In this document: in pieces, positions 51,301-60,625 of the stretch
Numbering within the stretch: position 1 is the stretch's first letter
Layout: the number at the start of each line of letters is the position of its first letter
Made by a program: the position numbers and the translations under genes
Assembly: GCF_900101705.1 (NCBI RefSeq)
Contig: NZ_FNAC01000016.1
Span: forward strand, 27,935-91,934
Source: Algoriphagus faecimaris
GTDB lineage: Bacteria; Bacteroidota; Bacteroidia; Cytophagales; Cyclobacteriaceae
Length of the DNA stretch: 64,000 bases
Direction of reading: 5' to 3'
The notes under the pieces: model-generated
Seen by the model: only the letters and a program-made list of their open reading frames with translations
What the model was told of the DNA's origin: nothing
Databases searched by the model: none

Positions 51301-51881
51301 ATGACAGCCTCATTATCGGTGCTGATCACAGCTCCGGCGCTATTGGTCCATTCAAAAACATAATCTCCAAAGTCTGCAGAACCAGGGTCGATTGCGGATA
51401 AAGTTAAATCTTGACCCGTGCAAATAATATAATTGCTTTCAAGAACCGTTAATGGGCTTGGTAAAACATCAATGGGTTTTACCTCACTACCTACGATCAC
51501 ATTTCCCCTCCTAATGTCCAAACTCAATTGATACACTCCTGGGCTAGAAAAAGTGTAAGAAAATCCTGGTGAACCTAATTGTCGACTGAAAAGAACTTCT
51601 CCACTTGGACTGATTAATTCCCAATCGAAGACATCTCCGGGTTGGCCTAAACCCGTGAAATCACCAATGACACTACCAAAGACAATGCATAAGCGCTCAG
51701 GACCATCAATTATGGAGTTGACTAGAAGGGCAGAAGATAATGGTTTAGCTGCTTTTTCGGCAGAGATAGAAGTGAATAACAGGAAACAGCTCAGTAGAAT
51801 AACTGCTACTGCGCTCCCTCTAAAAAGGATCATTCCTATATTTTTTTTTCTTTCTTTCACTTCAAAAAACTTGAAAATCAA
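48363..51881 (-). CDS. Giant T9SS-secreted surface protein with PKD/Ig-like repeats and type B C-terminal domain
   Basis: A 1172-residue protein. The hydrophobic segment near residues 17-40 acts as the signal peptide after an unusually long basic N-terminus. Repeated Ig/PKD-like modules of about 80-90 residues follow, several carrying parallel motifs (VLSVDVTLNQTKLCEFGPEAIVSLES and VLSVDVNLTTEPLCPDEASTVLTLQ). The last 100 residues are a type B sorting domain: LKVIFPTAIIPGDPDKNF, LEVWIFNQWGQLIF, CQWDGYFNGEKVPNGSYSV. It is a close paralogue of the 1841-residue protein two genes upstream on the same strand. Probable adhesin or motility adhesin-like protein. Confidence 0.86.
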   Translation of the reverse strand: MIFKFFEVKERKKNIGMILFRGSAVAVILLSCFLLFTSISAEKAAKPLSSALLVNSIIDGPERLCIVFGSVIGDFTGLGQPGDVFDWELISPSGEVLFSRQLGSPGFSYTFSSPGVYQLSLDIRRGNVIVGSEVKPIDVLPSPLTVLESNYIICTGQDLTLSAIDPGSADFGDYVFEWTNSAGAVISTDNEAVINSPGTYAVEFYFVNSQGVNECVRTLSTTIIDINSFSVNSDRTEVCTTQFIEFQSSPSIEGDWYVQRQGETTRTFLGTSSDFSLFPSRDLDSPGDFTMIFALPNPNNPTCTAEIPINFTYYPEPRIEFEEAFGASDCSVDDGILKIRTLTDVDRVTIDSLGISLGPFAAFEIVEFPGLKSGAYTLSTALGSCAYSIGAVVPLQNPIPELEFQIIDIIPETCTSTGIAPGGFSIVLPNGSTTAGYQILTERGIPAIFQDTTQLNDTIRVNLSGGKYFFEIFDGNGCALPESEEIEIPGLSQVNFFVPANINVCQSFELYPVTSQALEFSLTDPDGLETIFNSGDFGLLDKAGTYTLVGRIPGQDVLCPFSREINVSLVDPIDFEPRLVQEDCFGNRVFEAEIFGVDPSTARFIWYDENDQVVSQGQFLIPVSTGEFKLDVQPINAQACPIPPKTFMIEEPVLSVDVTLNQTKLCEFGPEAIVSLESTFPEAVTDIRWRRFNEDGTVDDLPEFENLKEFQTRIAGTYEAALFRFIPGISVEECELGRETIELNLIPDKVLFDIPAELTVCENFELTPQTTESLEFTVTDPAGNTQTGSSGDSFTLELDGIYIFLAFDSDPNSAICPEQKELVVTLTDPVDFEPILISEDCNGLKTYQARVNNYQNDEVDYFWYDTNRNQIGDEEFLELNTYGDFSLEVQPSGSTSCPSTQRVNFTAETPVLSVDVNLTTEPLCPDEASTVLTLQADLTEITQIEWWFTDLSGNQSELVNSRGQEEILAFDEGTYEVRVFNDIPCLLGFDQALVLRSQDPVRPELGDTYQVCERYEIGPNLNPGSFASYEWYLGEDLVSTNPTFKPIRPGDYSLTVYSLEGCAYQASFTAEEECELKVIFPTAIIPGDPDKNFLIYTNFLIDELEVWIFNQWGQLIFYCENSSLISEESTCQWDGYFNGEKVPNGSYSVRINYVNLEKNISQYQLGSILVIE

Positions 51882-51971
51882 GCCACTAAGCTACAACAAA
51901 TAGACCTTCCTCAAAAATAGAATCTTCGCGGAAAGAAGGTTTTTAATAGGAAAAGATTTCTTTCAAACTCT

Positions 51972-52724
51972 TTATCTAACAAAAATCCATTCTGATTCAT
52001 TACTTAATTGATCAGCAAATTCGTAGCCAGATTCGTTAAACAGTTTTAATTTTTCCGGATCGGTGATTTTATTTTTGATAGCATAATTTGCCATCATTCC
52101 ACGAGCCTGCTTTGCAAAGAATCCGACTATTTGATATTTATCGTTTTTGAATTCTTTAAAGTGTATGGTGATCACAGGATTATTCAATGTTTTTTGATCT
52201 ACAGCCTTGAAGTATTCTTGGGATGCTAGATTAATTATGGGCGCTTTACCAGCGTTTTGATTGATGGCTTTGGCGATTTTTTGACCCCAATATTCATAAA
52301 GGTTTTTTCCCTTTTTGGTCTCTAATTTTGTCCCCATCTCTAAGCGGTAGGGTTGAATGAGGTCCAAAGGCTTTAATAAGCCATATAATCCAGAGAGGAT
52401 TCTAAGATGCTCCTGAGCATATTCAAAGTCCTCTTCCGAAAATGAATCCACCTCAATTTTAGTGTAGACATCACCTTTAAATGCCAGCAAAGCCTGTTTT
52501 GAATTTTCAGGAGTAAATTCTTTTTGAAAAGTCTTATAGCGTTCCTCATTTAATTGAGCTAAGTTTTCGCTCACATGCATCAGTTTGGCAATGTCATCTG
52601 CAGATTTTTTTTTCATTACTGAGACCAATGATGTGATGTCAGTGGTGAATTCAGGCTGACTGTGTTCTTGAAAGGAGGGAGTACTGTAGTCTAAGGTTTT
52701 GGCTGGTGATAATAAAATTAACAT
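51972..52724 (-). CDS. yaaA: Peroxide stress protein YaaA (DUF328/UPF0246)
   Basis: A 250-residue cytosolic protein. Family landmarks: LLSPAKTLDY at residues 4-13, then FKGDVYTKIEVDSF and HLRILSGLYGLLKPLDLIQPYRLEMGTKL in the middle, and FFAKQARGMMANYAI near the C-terminus. In E. coli YaaA lowers free iron during peroxide stress and binds DNA. Its ATG overlaps the stop of the 1841-residue surface protein by 1 nt (TAATG), and it is followed by another surface protein gene. A stress protein inside a surface-adhesin transcript is unexpected. Confidence 0.93.
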   Translation of the reverse strand: MLILLSPAKTLDYSTPSFQEHSQPEFTTDITSLVSVMKKKSADDIAKLMHVSENLAQLNEERYKTFQKEFTPENSKQALLAFKGDVYTKIEVDSFSEEDFEYAQEHLRILSGLYGLLKPLDLIQPYRLEMGTKLETKKGKNLYEYWGQKIAKAINQNAGKAPIINLASQEYFKAVDQKTLNNPVITIHFKEFKNDKYQIVGFFAKQARGMMANYAIKNKITDPEKLKLFNESGYEFADQLSNESEWIFVR

Positions 52725-55700
52725 TACTGAATGACGGTTAATGCGCTTGTGATTTGTTCGGTTTTATTTTGATCTCTACTGGTAAACCTCACGACAACGG
52801 CATATGTTCCGTTAGGGACAAAATTTCCATTGTACTGACCGTCCCAAGGGCAAAATGGCTGAGCGGGTTCCAAATTTTCATGCTCGCAATGGAAAATCAA
52901 TTCACCCCATCGATTGAAAATAAATACCTCGGCTTCGTCTATGTATTCATTTGCGTATAGGATGAAATTACGGTTCGGATCATTCAGCACTACACCATTG
53001 GGCAAGCTTACTTTGAGTTCACAATCTTCAAATACCTCAAAGGTTTCCACATATTCACATCCTATGTTATCGGATACCCGAAGTTCGTATAAACCGGGCT
53101 CGCTTGGTGTGAAAATCGCGTCTTGAGATACTTCTTCCCCATTAAGTGTCCAAGAATAATTAGCATATTCCCCAGGGTCAATGCTAAATGAAACGCCTTC
53201 AATAGCACAAATGGTCAACTCCTCAGGAACTATCGGTGGAATGATCGTAGATCTAATGACTGTGGCATTTGCCCTGCCGATATCGCACCCCGCAGCACTT
53301 CGCAATAGCACTTCATAGGTGCCTTCATCCTCTACCTGCACAATTGGTAATCCATCCCAGTCAAACAACCGGGTCCGAGTTCCTCCCTGCACACTATACC
53401 ACTCGATCGCATCCACAGCACTAAGATCAGCATCTACTGTGATAGTGGTGGATGATAGCTCCCCGCAGAATGGCACTAAGTCCAAACTTACATCTACATC
53501 TTCGGTCAATGTGATAGCCGTAAAAGGAATTTCAGGACTCGGGCATAATCCTCCTGCATTTCGCTGAACCTCTAAAGTGTAGTCTCCATCTCTTGGTGGA
53601 GTAAAGGATTGGCGCCTTCCTACTATGATTCCATTGTCATCCTTCCAAAGAAAAATTACATCCTCGGGATTGGCATTATTCAAGATGGCCTCATAACTAA
53701 CTCCGACTTGACAATCAATAATTGGTTGGGAAACCTCATAATCCAAAGGACCTGTAATATCCAAGCTAAACGTCCGTTCCCTTGGACAATCAATACCATC
53801 AGGATCGGTCGCGATCATGGAATAAGTACCGCTTTGTGTTAATGTGTATTCCCATGTGACAGGATCAACTGGATTGATAATAGTTCCGTCCTCAAATGTC
53901 AACTCAAACTGTAAGTCATTGTCCTCATAGGTAGGCGAAAAAGTGAAGCTTTCACAAGCTTCAAGCTGGAGAGGAATAGAAAACTGAACCGGCTGAATGT
54001 CATCAATAATATAAATGTCAGGATCGGGTAGAGCACAACCTGAAGCTATGACCTCTACTGTATAGCTTCCATCAGGAACTGGGATTTGAAGACTTGTTTG
54101 GTTGGTGAAAGTTTCGGTAAAAACCTGTCCATCTCCTTGGCTCAGGATCTCAACGGTCCCCGTCACAGGAATACCGGCATCAAAATCAATTTGCAAAGCT
54201 CCAGAAGCTACTCCATTGGCATCACAAAACTCATCGATTTCTGATACAGTAAATTCCAACTCTGATGGCGGATTGAGGTTTTCTACAAATCCAGTCACAG
54301 TAAAGGTGCATCCAGCTGCATTACTAGCTTCTAAAGTATAGTTTCCGGGAAGTAAATTGGTGACAGGGATAGTGGTGCCAGCATTGACGTTGGTGAAAAT
54401 ATCTCCTGTTTCGACAATTCTTACCTCATCTGCATCAGCTAGCATTTCGATTTCGAAGCTGCCGTCTGCAGTCGTACAATCACTTGCTGGGCTCAATGAT
54501 GTTGTTATCATTTCTGGTAATTCATTGACCCGTAACTCCATTCTTTTTTCAATGGTGCAGCCCTCTAAAATCGGGTCTTCTGCCAAGAAATAAATTTCGT
54601 AATCCCCTGGTCCAGGGAGGTTGTTTACCCAAAGTTCCAACTCAAAAAATTCTCCTAAGCTTACACGATTTCCATCTTGATTTCGCTCATATTCCCATTG
54701 TCCGCTTAGTGGAGTGTCTGGAGCAAACGTGACCAAGACTTCCTCAAAACAAACCTCTACCGCGTCTTGATTAATTTCAAACTCGAAAGCGGGTCCTACA
54801 AATACGTCAGCAGTCGCTGGGCAAGTATTGAAAAGTAAGGCTTCTTCCTCATCCAATCCAGCAGGAAGCCTGTAGCTGACATTGACAGTATAAATACTCT
54901 CTTCATCTACGGTAATGGAATTAGAGTTTTCGTCTCCAAAAACCTGACCTGCGGCATTGGTCCATTGGAAATCATACAGTCCCTCTGCAGGATCATAGCC
55001 ATCTATGGCAGTCAAAGTAACTGGATCTCCGGCGCAGAGTGTTATGTCCGATTCTAAAGTTAATTCCGGTGGAGCTACCACTTCGATATCGATACTTCCA
55101 TCAAAATAGTCAGGAGTAGCACATCGAGTGACATTCAGTGCAACCGTGTAAATTCCCGGCTCATCAAAAATTTGTTCTAAGTTTTGAAACTGGTCTCCAG
55201 GCCCCCCGAAATTTTCAAGGATAACCGTTCCATCATCTCGGGTCACAGTCCAAAAATAACTATCGATATCTGGTTCCCCTCCTCCTTCTATGGTTGCCAA
55301 TGCTCCATTATCAGGATCTAGACATAACCTTTCCGGTGCAACAAGGGAAGGCTCGGGGATGGAGCTGCCGCTGTTTTGTGCAAAAGAAGGAAGCCCCAGA
55401 TTAGTAGTGCCTGTCATGGGCTCTACAGAATCTTGATTAAAGGTACTGCTGGAATTGCAGCCAGAGCCTACCGCGATTTGACCGATTAGATTGGAGCCTA
55501 CCACCGCCGCGTATACATTACCATCGGGGCCGATTTGGAGGGCACCTAAGTCTAAACCACTTGTTCCGCTGATTGAATTTTTGGTGGATAGAATGCAGTT
55601 TTCTATTTCAGTTCTGGTAGAAGAAGTGTCAAAACAGGCAGGGCAACTTGCGGCATCTGGATTGTCATTTTCGATTGGCTTGATGTTAAATTCTTCTATT

Positions 55701-58249
55701 CCGGGACCTCCATTTCGGTAGGATACAAATATTTTCTCTCCACTGTCAGAAAATTCCAAGCCATAAACTTCCCCATCACAACCTAGGTCTAAGAGCGCAT
55801 ATTCTGTCAATTCTCCTGTATCCGCATCAAAGTCAAATATCTCCAGTCGGTTACAGCCCCCATTAGAAATGGTGACAGCTAATTGATCCCCATCGGGGCT
55901 AAATTTCATGGCCCCCACCCCTGCATTGAATCCGTGGCTACTTCCTACAGAACTGAATACTGGCTGCCCAATACCTTGGGCGGAAACAGGATAGGCTCTG
56001 AAGGTATTATTCCCCAGTTCATGAAACATTACCCATGTCGTGTCTCCGTTTGCGAATGCAGCCGATTGCTCCGTAGATGGACTGAAAAGGAAATTGTCTT
56101 TGGAAACCACATTTCCCACTCCGGTTTGGTTTTCAGACTTGATATCGACTAGTGAAAACCTTACCTCATTATTTCCATTAGCAGTAGTCTGGGTCGTAAA
56201 AAGATAAAATAAGGTGCGCTCTTGAGGGACAGCCGTGGCAATTACTGCTTGGCTAGAGGCATTATTTCCACCGATATCTTCGCCATTTTCCATCAGTTGA
56301 CCATTTAAGTCCCAAACTGATTCTCCATCGGTAAAGAAGAGTACTTCTCCTCCCGAATCAGTAATGGTAGTGGTGCCCGCAGGAATATTTTGAGGATGAG
56401 GACTATCTAATGGTCTTGGGGTAGGGGCGTTGGGGTCATTCGGGTCGGGATTGAAATTTAACCCTGCCCCATCACCAAAATACCAGATGCCATTACTTTG
56501 ATCCTGAAGATCCCATACTTTTACTGTGATTTCTGCATAAGCATAACAGCTTGAGCCTTGCTCTCTGACCAATGCCCAGTAAGTGCCAGGAAGACAAACT
56601 TCATTGGTTCCTTTCGGCCCCCAGCCTTCATCTCGTTTGTTGGACCAGAAGTATTCATAATTATCTCCACCACCGGGAGGAGCTTCACCATCTTGTTGGC
56701 CTGCTGTACTTTGAGCTTCCAAAAGCTCGGCAATATCCACGCATTGTCCCTCACAGATGGTCGTATCCTGAGGTGTGAAATTAGCTTCTAGGTCATTCTC
56801 AGTAAGGGTTATACTCTTGGTAACGCTTTCTGTCGTTCCATCTGCAAATTCTACCGTCAGGGATATTGTAATGCTTTGATCTTGGGCAGCGTCAGCGGGC
56901 ACCAAAAAATGTTCTTCGGTATAATCAGCGGGTAAGGGATTTCCGTCAGAATCAGTCAATGGCGGGCTAAATTCCCAATTGAAAGAAATGGGTCTGTAGT
57001 TTTCGGGAGTGATTTCACTAGTTAGCTGAACCGGATTATTGGCACAAGGCTGTTCCGGTTCCCAGGTGAAATCCACAGTAGGAGTGATATCCGCATTGGG
57101 TCCAAAAGTAGGGAAAACCGTCCCACAAAAATCCGCTCCAGCAAAAGGATCCTCTTCTACTTCAAGTAGTGTCACATCTCCCTCATCAGGATTGCTGACT
57201 CTACCGATTAATTGTGGACCACCGTCCGTCTCTTCATAAATGTAGTAAAGCTGACCGTCTGGCCCGACCTTCAAATCATAAATGGTGCTGGGGCTAGGAT
57301 CCAAAGGAATTTCCTCTGGGGTAGCGCCTAGATCGGTACTCGGTACTCGAAAGAGCTGTCCTCCTCGAGAAAAATAGATGTAATTTCCTTCAGGAGAATA
57401 GCTGGCCCCTTCGATTTCTTCTGTGCCATCTGACTGTGAGATTGGTTCTACGGACCCAAAATTTCCCGAACTGGTATTGAAGTCTATGACCAGAATATCT
57501 TCTCCTAAACCCTCTGGAATTAGGATGAGTCGCTCCTGCTCTTCATCAAATACGATGGATTTTGGGATAAAAGGTATTCCTTCTGAATCTGTTTGCGTAA
57601 AATCTCCAGGATTATTTTCTAATCTTCTAGCGATTAATTGTCCTCCGTCAAAGCTGATCAGAAAAGAGGCAGATGCGGGTGTTTTTATTACCAAAATGGC
57701 ACCTTGAGCAGCCCCTATTGTTTGGTCTTGCTCCGTGATTTCACCAAGAGGAGGCTCATTTCCTATAGCTTGACCCGGAGCATTCATATCAATGAGAGAA
57801 TAAAGTAATTGCCCTCCCGGAGATACATAAAAAAGATAAAATAATTTATCTCCTTCAGGATCAAAATTTAAAAAACCCGTTGCAACCTGTTGTCTGCTGT
57901 CAATGGGGCCATTGAGATTCCCAACCTGTCCCTGAAAAATCTCACCATTATAATTATAGACTAATGATCCATTGGAATAAAAAAGAGGTTGACCCGTTAT
58001 AGGGTCGACTGCTACGGTATTGCTCTGGGCATCAAGAATGATGGATCCGGGTAAGCTCTGAACGGTAGCGGTAGTGCCCTTTCCAAAGGATAGGTAATTG
58101 TTGTCATCGCCGGATTCACAATAACCAAAGATCCATTCATTATTGTTAAATCCCTGTGCTTGTATAGAAATTGCCGTTCCAACCCAAAAAATTGAGCTTA
58201 GAACCACGAAAAATATACGTTTAAGTATGGAATGCAATTTGCTTTTCAT
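52724..58249 (-). CDS. Giant T9SS-secreted surface protein with two beta-propeller-like regions, PKD domains and type B C-terminal domain
   Basis: An 1841-residue secreted protein with a signal peptide ending at IQAQ (about residue 32). Two related propeller-like regions follow (roughly residues 33-370 and 580-900), both opening with a WIFG/WYFG motif and containing FSPDGDQLAV-type and FDPEGDKLFYLF-type blades. Between and after them are PKD/Ig-like domains (about 390-490 and 970-1700). The last 100 residues are a T9SS type B sorting domain (LKVSLPNGVVLNDPNRNF, AEVFIFNRWGELIF, PWDGQYNGNFVPNGTYAV). The C-terminal third is paralogous to the 1172-residue protein. It is divergent from SprF, as adhesin and outer-membrane partner often are. 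Confidence 0.88.
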   Translation of the reverse strand: MKSKLHSILKRIFFVVLSSIFWVGTAISIQAQGFNNNEWIFGYCESGDDNNYLSFGKGTTATVQSLPGSIILDAQSNTVAVDPITGQPLFYSNGSLVYNYNGEIFQGQVGNLNGPIDSRQQVATGFLNFDPEGDKLFYLFYVSPGGQLLYSLIDMNAPGQAIGNEPPLGEITEQDQTIGAAQGAILVIKTPASASFLISFDGGQLIARRLENNPGDFTQTDSEGIPFIPKSIVFDEEQERLILIPEGLGEDILVIDFNTSSGNFGSVEPISQSDGTEEIEGASYSPEGNYIYFSRGGQLFRVPSTDLGATPEEIPLDPSPSTIYDLKVGPDGQLYYIYEETDGGPQLIGRVSNPDEGDVTLLEVEEDPFAGADFCGTVFPTFGPNADITPTVDFTWEPEQPCANNPVQLTSEITPENYRPISFNWEFSPPLTDSDGNPLPADYTEEHFLVPADAAQDQSITISLTVEFADGTTESVTKSITLTENDLEANFTPQDTTICEGQCVDIAELLEAQSTAGQQDGEAPPGGGDNYEYFWSNKRDEGWGPKGTNEVCLPGTYWALVREQGSSCYAYAEITVKVWDLQDQSNGIWYFGDGAGLNFNPDPNDPNAPTPRPLDSPHPQNIPAGTTTITDSGGEVLFFTDGESVWDLNGQLMENGEDIGGNNASSQAVIATAVPQERTLFYLFTTQTTANGNNEVRFSLVDIKSENQTGVGNVVSKDNFLFSPSTEQSAAFANGDTTWVMFHELGNNTFRAYPVSAQGIGQPVFSSVGSSHGFNAGVGAMKFSPDGDQLAVTISNGGCNRLEIFDFDADTGELTEYALLDLGCDGEVYGLEFSDSGEKIFVSYRNGGPGIEEFNIKPIENDNPDAASCPACFDTSSTRTEIENCILSTKNSISGTSGLDLGALQIGPDGNVYAAVVGSNLIGQIAVGSGCNSSSTFNQDSVEPMTGTTNLGLPSFAQNSGSSIPEPSLVAPERLCLDPDNGALATIEGGGEPDIDSYFWTVTRDDGTVILENFGGPGDQFQNLEQIFDEPGIYTVALNVTRCATPDYFDGSIDIEVVAPPELTLESDITLCAGDPVTLTAIDGYDPAEGLYDFQWTNAAGQVFGDENSNSITVDEESIYTVNVSYRLPAGLDEEEALLFNTCPATADVFVGPAFEFEINQDAVEVCFEEVLVTFAPDTPLSGQWEYERNQDGNRVSLGEFFELELWVNNLPGPGDYEIYFLAEDPILEGCTIEKRMELRVNELPEMITTSLSPASDCTTADGSFEIEMLADADEVRIVETGDIFTNVNAGTTIPVTNLLPGNYTLEASNAAGCTFTVTGFVENLNPPSELEFTVSEIDEFCDANGVASGALQIDFDAGIPVTGTVEILSQGDGQVFTETFTNQTSLQIPVPDGSYTVEVIASGCALPDPDIYIIDDIQPVQFSIPLQLEACESFTFSPTYEDNDLQFELTFEDGTIINPVDPVTWEYTLTQSGTYSMIATDPDGIDCPRERTFSLDITGPLDYEVSQPIIDCQVGVSYEAILNNANPEDVIFLWKDDNGIIVGRRQSFTPPRDGDYTLEVQRNAGGLCPSPEIPFTAITLTEDVDVSLDLVPFCGELSSTTITVDADLSAVDAIEWYSVQGGTRTRLFDWDGLPIVQVEDEGTYEVLLRSAAGCDIGRANATVIRSTIIPPIVPEELTICAIEGVSFSIDPGEYANYSWTLNGEEVSQDAIFTPSEPGLYELRVSDNIGCEYVETFEVFEDCELKVSLPNGVVLNDPNRNFILYANEYIDEAEVFIFNRWGELIFHCEHENLEPAQPFCPWDGQYNGNFVPNGTYAVVVRFTSRDQNKTEQITSALTVIQ

Positions 58250-58333
58250 ATTTTTCCCACTGCTATCTAAAACATGCTGGAAGCAAAATCGTTCTAGATG
58301 CTGACTGAATTACTCAAATAAACGAACAAATCC

Positions 58334-59383
58334 TTGTTACGGTCTTCGCAATTAATTGTTTTTTTTCTTTACATAGGCTTTCTTTTGCCTTTCACGTCCC
58401 TACAGGCGCAAGATCCGCAATATAGCCAATACTATGCCGCCCCACTTTATTTGAATCCTGCTATGGCGGGTGGAGAATTGACGGGGAGGGTTGGTTTTAA
58501 CTACAGAAACCAATGGCCAAGCATTGATGCACAGTTTACTACATTTTCGGCATTTTATGATACCTATCTGCCCGAGTACAATGCAGGAGTAGGCTTTCAT
58601 GTGATGCAAGATACCGAGGGTGCTGCCAAGTTGCGGTCTACGACGATTTCTGGAATGTTCTCATACGAGCTTAAGTTGGGAGACAATTCTTATTTCCGTC
58701 CTGGATTTCAGGCTAGTTACATCAGAAGAGAGATTGGGTTTTATGAAAACCTGATCTTTGCCAATCAGATCAATCCTGCAGAGCCTTTCGGTCCTACACT
58801 TCCCGGAAACGATATTCCCGGCCTCGGTGACCCTGTAGGAATGCTTTCCCTTTCTTTTGGGGGTTTGTTTTTTACTGAAAATCTTTGGGTAGGTTTATCT
58901 GCTCATCATGTCAATGAACCCAATCAATCCTTTATCGATGGGATCAGTCCACTTCCTGCAAAATTTTCCCTTCATGCTGGATACAGGATTCCACTAGGGG
59001 AAGGTTCCATGCGGGGAGACTTTACTCATATTAGAAAACAACGCTATTTTACGCCTACGATCAATTACAAGCGTCAAGGTCCATTTGAGCAGTTGGATGT
59101 AGGTGGATATTTTTATGTAGAACCTTTAGTGGTAGGGTTATGGTACCGGGGCTTGCCTTACAAGCCAGTAAATAACCAAAGCAACAGAGATGCAGTTGTC
59201 CTGATGGTAGGAGTCAATTTGCTAAGCGGAATGAATGTTGGTTACAGCTTCGATTATACTGTTTCTCAATTAGGGATTCAGTCAGGTGGAGCTCATGAAA
59301 TCAGTCTTTCCTGGACGCTTCCTAATAGCTATCAGGGAAAACCGCTCCGTAGGGATACTATTCTGCCCTGTCCGAAATTTTAA
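58334..59383 (+). CDS. PorP/SprF family type IX secretion-associated outer-membrane protein
   Basis: A 349-residue outer-membrane barrel starting at TTG (58334); no in-frame ATG lies near. A signal peptide ends at LQAQ and is followed by the family hallmark DPQYSQYYAAPLYLNPAMAG. The rest is beta-strand rich (LSFGGLFFTENLWVGLSAHH, SLHAGYRIPLG, VLMVGVNLLSGMNVGYSFDYTVS). In Flavobacterium, SprF is needed to attach the adhesin SprB to the cell surface. The divergent 1841-residue protein is the natural partner. The M48 protease gene follows 9 nt downstream. Confidence 0.9.
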   Translation: MLRSSQLIVFFLYIGFLLPFTSLQAQDPQYSQYYAAPLYLNPAMAGGELTGRVGFNYRNQWPSIDAQFTTFSAFYDTYLPEYNAGVGFHVMQDTEGAAKLRSTTISGMFSYELKLGDNSYFRPGFQASYIRREIGFYENLIFANQINPAEPFGPTLPGNDIPGLGDPVGMLSLSFGGLFFTENLWVGLSAHHVNEPNQSFIDGISPLPAKFSLHAGYRIPLGEGSMRGDFTHIRKQRYFTPTINYKRQGPFEQLDVGGYFYVEPLVVGLWYRGLPYKPVNNQSNRDAVVLMVGVNLLSGMNVGYSFDYTVSQLGIQSGGAHEISLSWTLPNSYQGKPLRRDTILPCPKF

Positions 59384-59392
59384 TCAAAATAC

Positions 59393-60625
59393 ATGAGTCC
59401 AGAAATTTTGAAATACCTCTTGGTAGGGGTGGTGGTTTTTGGGTTTTTAGTAGATAAAATCCTTAGCTATCTGAATGTCAAGCAGGCTGTGCCGCAGGTG
59501 CCTGATACCTTGCAGGAGTATTTGAGCATTAAAAAATTGCAAGAGTCGAAGGCCTATCAGCTCGAAAATTATCGTTTTGGTCTTTATGCCGGGGTTTTTT
59601 CTTTTGCCTTTACGATTTTATTTATTGGGATGGGATGGTTTGGAGCAGTTGATACATGGGTGGGTTCCTATGTGGAAAATCCTCTTTATCAGTCCGTGGT
59701 TTTTTTTGCCATTATTTTCATCGGTTCGGATATATTAAGTTTACCATTTGATTATTACAGTACCTTCGTCATAGAGGAGAAGTACGGGTTTAACAAAACC
59801 TCTACTCGAACTTTTTTTAGTGATAAATTAAAAGGATATCTGCTGTCCCTCCTGGTAGGAGGAGGATTATTGCTGGTTTTTTTATGGCTTATTCATCAGA
59901 TGGGATCTCATTTTTGGTGGATATTTTGGATTGTCGCCTCGGTATTTATGGTGGTAGTTAATTTGTTTTATACTGCTTGGATTCTGCCCTTATTTAACAA
60001 GCTAACTCCTCTTGAGGAAGGTGAATTGAAACAGCGGATTATTCACTATGCCCGATCGGTAAATTTTCCACTCGATAATATTTTGGTGATGGATGGGAGC
60101 AAGCGTTCGGCTAAGGCAAATGCTTTCTTTTCTGGCTTTGGAAAGCGGAAAAAAGTGGTGCTTTATGATACACTCCTAGAGCAGCATCCTCCGGAGGAAT
60201 TAGTGGCGGTATTGGCACATGAAGTAGGGCATTACAAGAAAAAACATATAGTGCTGGGAATGATTACCTCAGTGCTTCAAGTGGGATTACTGCTTTTTTT
60301 GCTGTCGCAATTTATCTTCAGCGAGACAATGAGCTTGGCATTGGGAGGAGAAGTATGGTCTGCACAGTTAAATATCATCGGATTTACGATGCTTTTTACA
60401 CCGATTTCGATGGTGATTGGCATGGGGATGAACTGGCTTAGTCGAAAGCATGAATTTGAGGCAGATGCATTTGCCAAGGATACTTTTGCAGGAAAGCCAC
60501 TTGCAGAGGCGCTTAAAACCCTATCTGTCAAAACCCTGAGTAACATCAATCCTCATCCATGGTATGTTTTTGTCAATTATTCCCATCCCCCTTTACTGGA
60601 AAGACTGGCCCGGTTGGAATCTTAG
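59393..60625 (+). CDS. M48 family (Ste24-like) membrane zinc protease
   Basis: A 410-residue CAAX-protease-type enzyme with about six or seven transmembrane segments. The zinc motif HEVGH is at residues 276-280 and the third ligand is in the HEFEAD motif near residue 355. N-terminal features (FVIEEKYGFNKTS, residues 125-137) are those of Ste24/HtpX-like intramembrane-side proteases. Such enzymes act in membrane protein quality control or lipoprotein processing. It follows the PorP/SprF gene by 9 nt and is probably cotranscribed with it. Confidence 0.9.
   Translation: MSPEILKYLLVGVVVFGFLVDKILSYLNVKQAVPQVPDTLQEYLSIKKLQESKAYQLENYRFGLYAGVFSFAFTILFIGMGWFGAVDTWVGSYVENPLYQSVVFFAIIFIGSDILSLPFDYYSTFVIEEKYGFNKTSTRTFFSDKLKGYLLSLLVGGGLLLVFLWLIHQMGSHFWWIFWIVASVFMVVVNLFYTAWILPLFNKLTPLEEGELKQRIIHYARSVNFPLDNILVMDGSKRSAKANAFFSGFGKRKKVVLYDTLLEQHPPEELVAVLAHEVGHYKKKHIVLGMITSVLQVGLLLFLLSQFIFSETMSLALGGEVWSAQLNIIGFTMLFTPISMVIGMGMNWLSRKHEFEADAFAKDTFAGKPLAEALKTLSVKTLSNINPHPWYVFVNYSHPPLLERLARLES

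Noticed and set aside
52724..58249. Numerous plus-strand frames inside the giant surface-protein genes
   Set aside because: They are antisense shadows of long, clearly coding minus-strand frames with consistent domain content.
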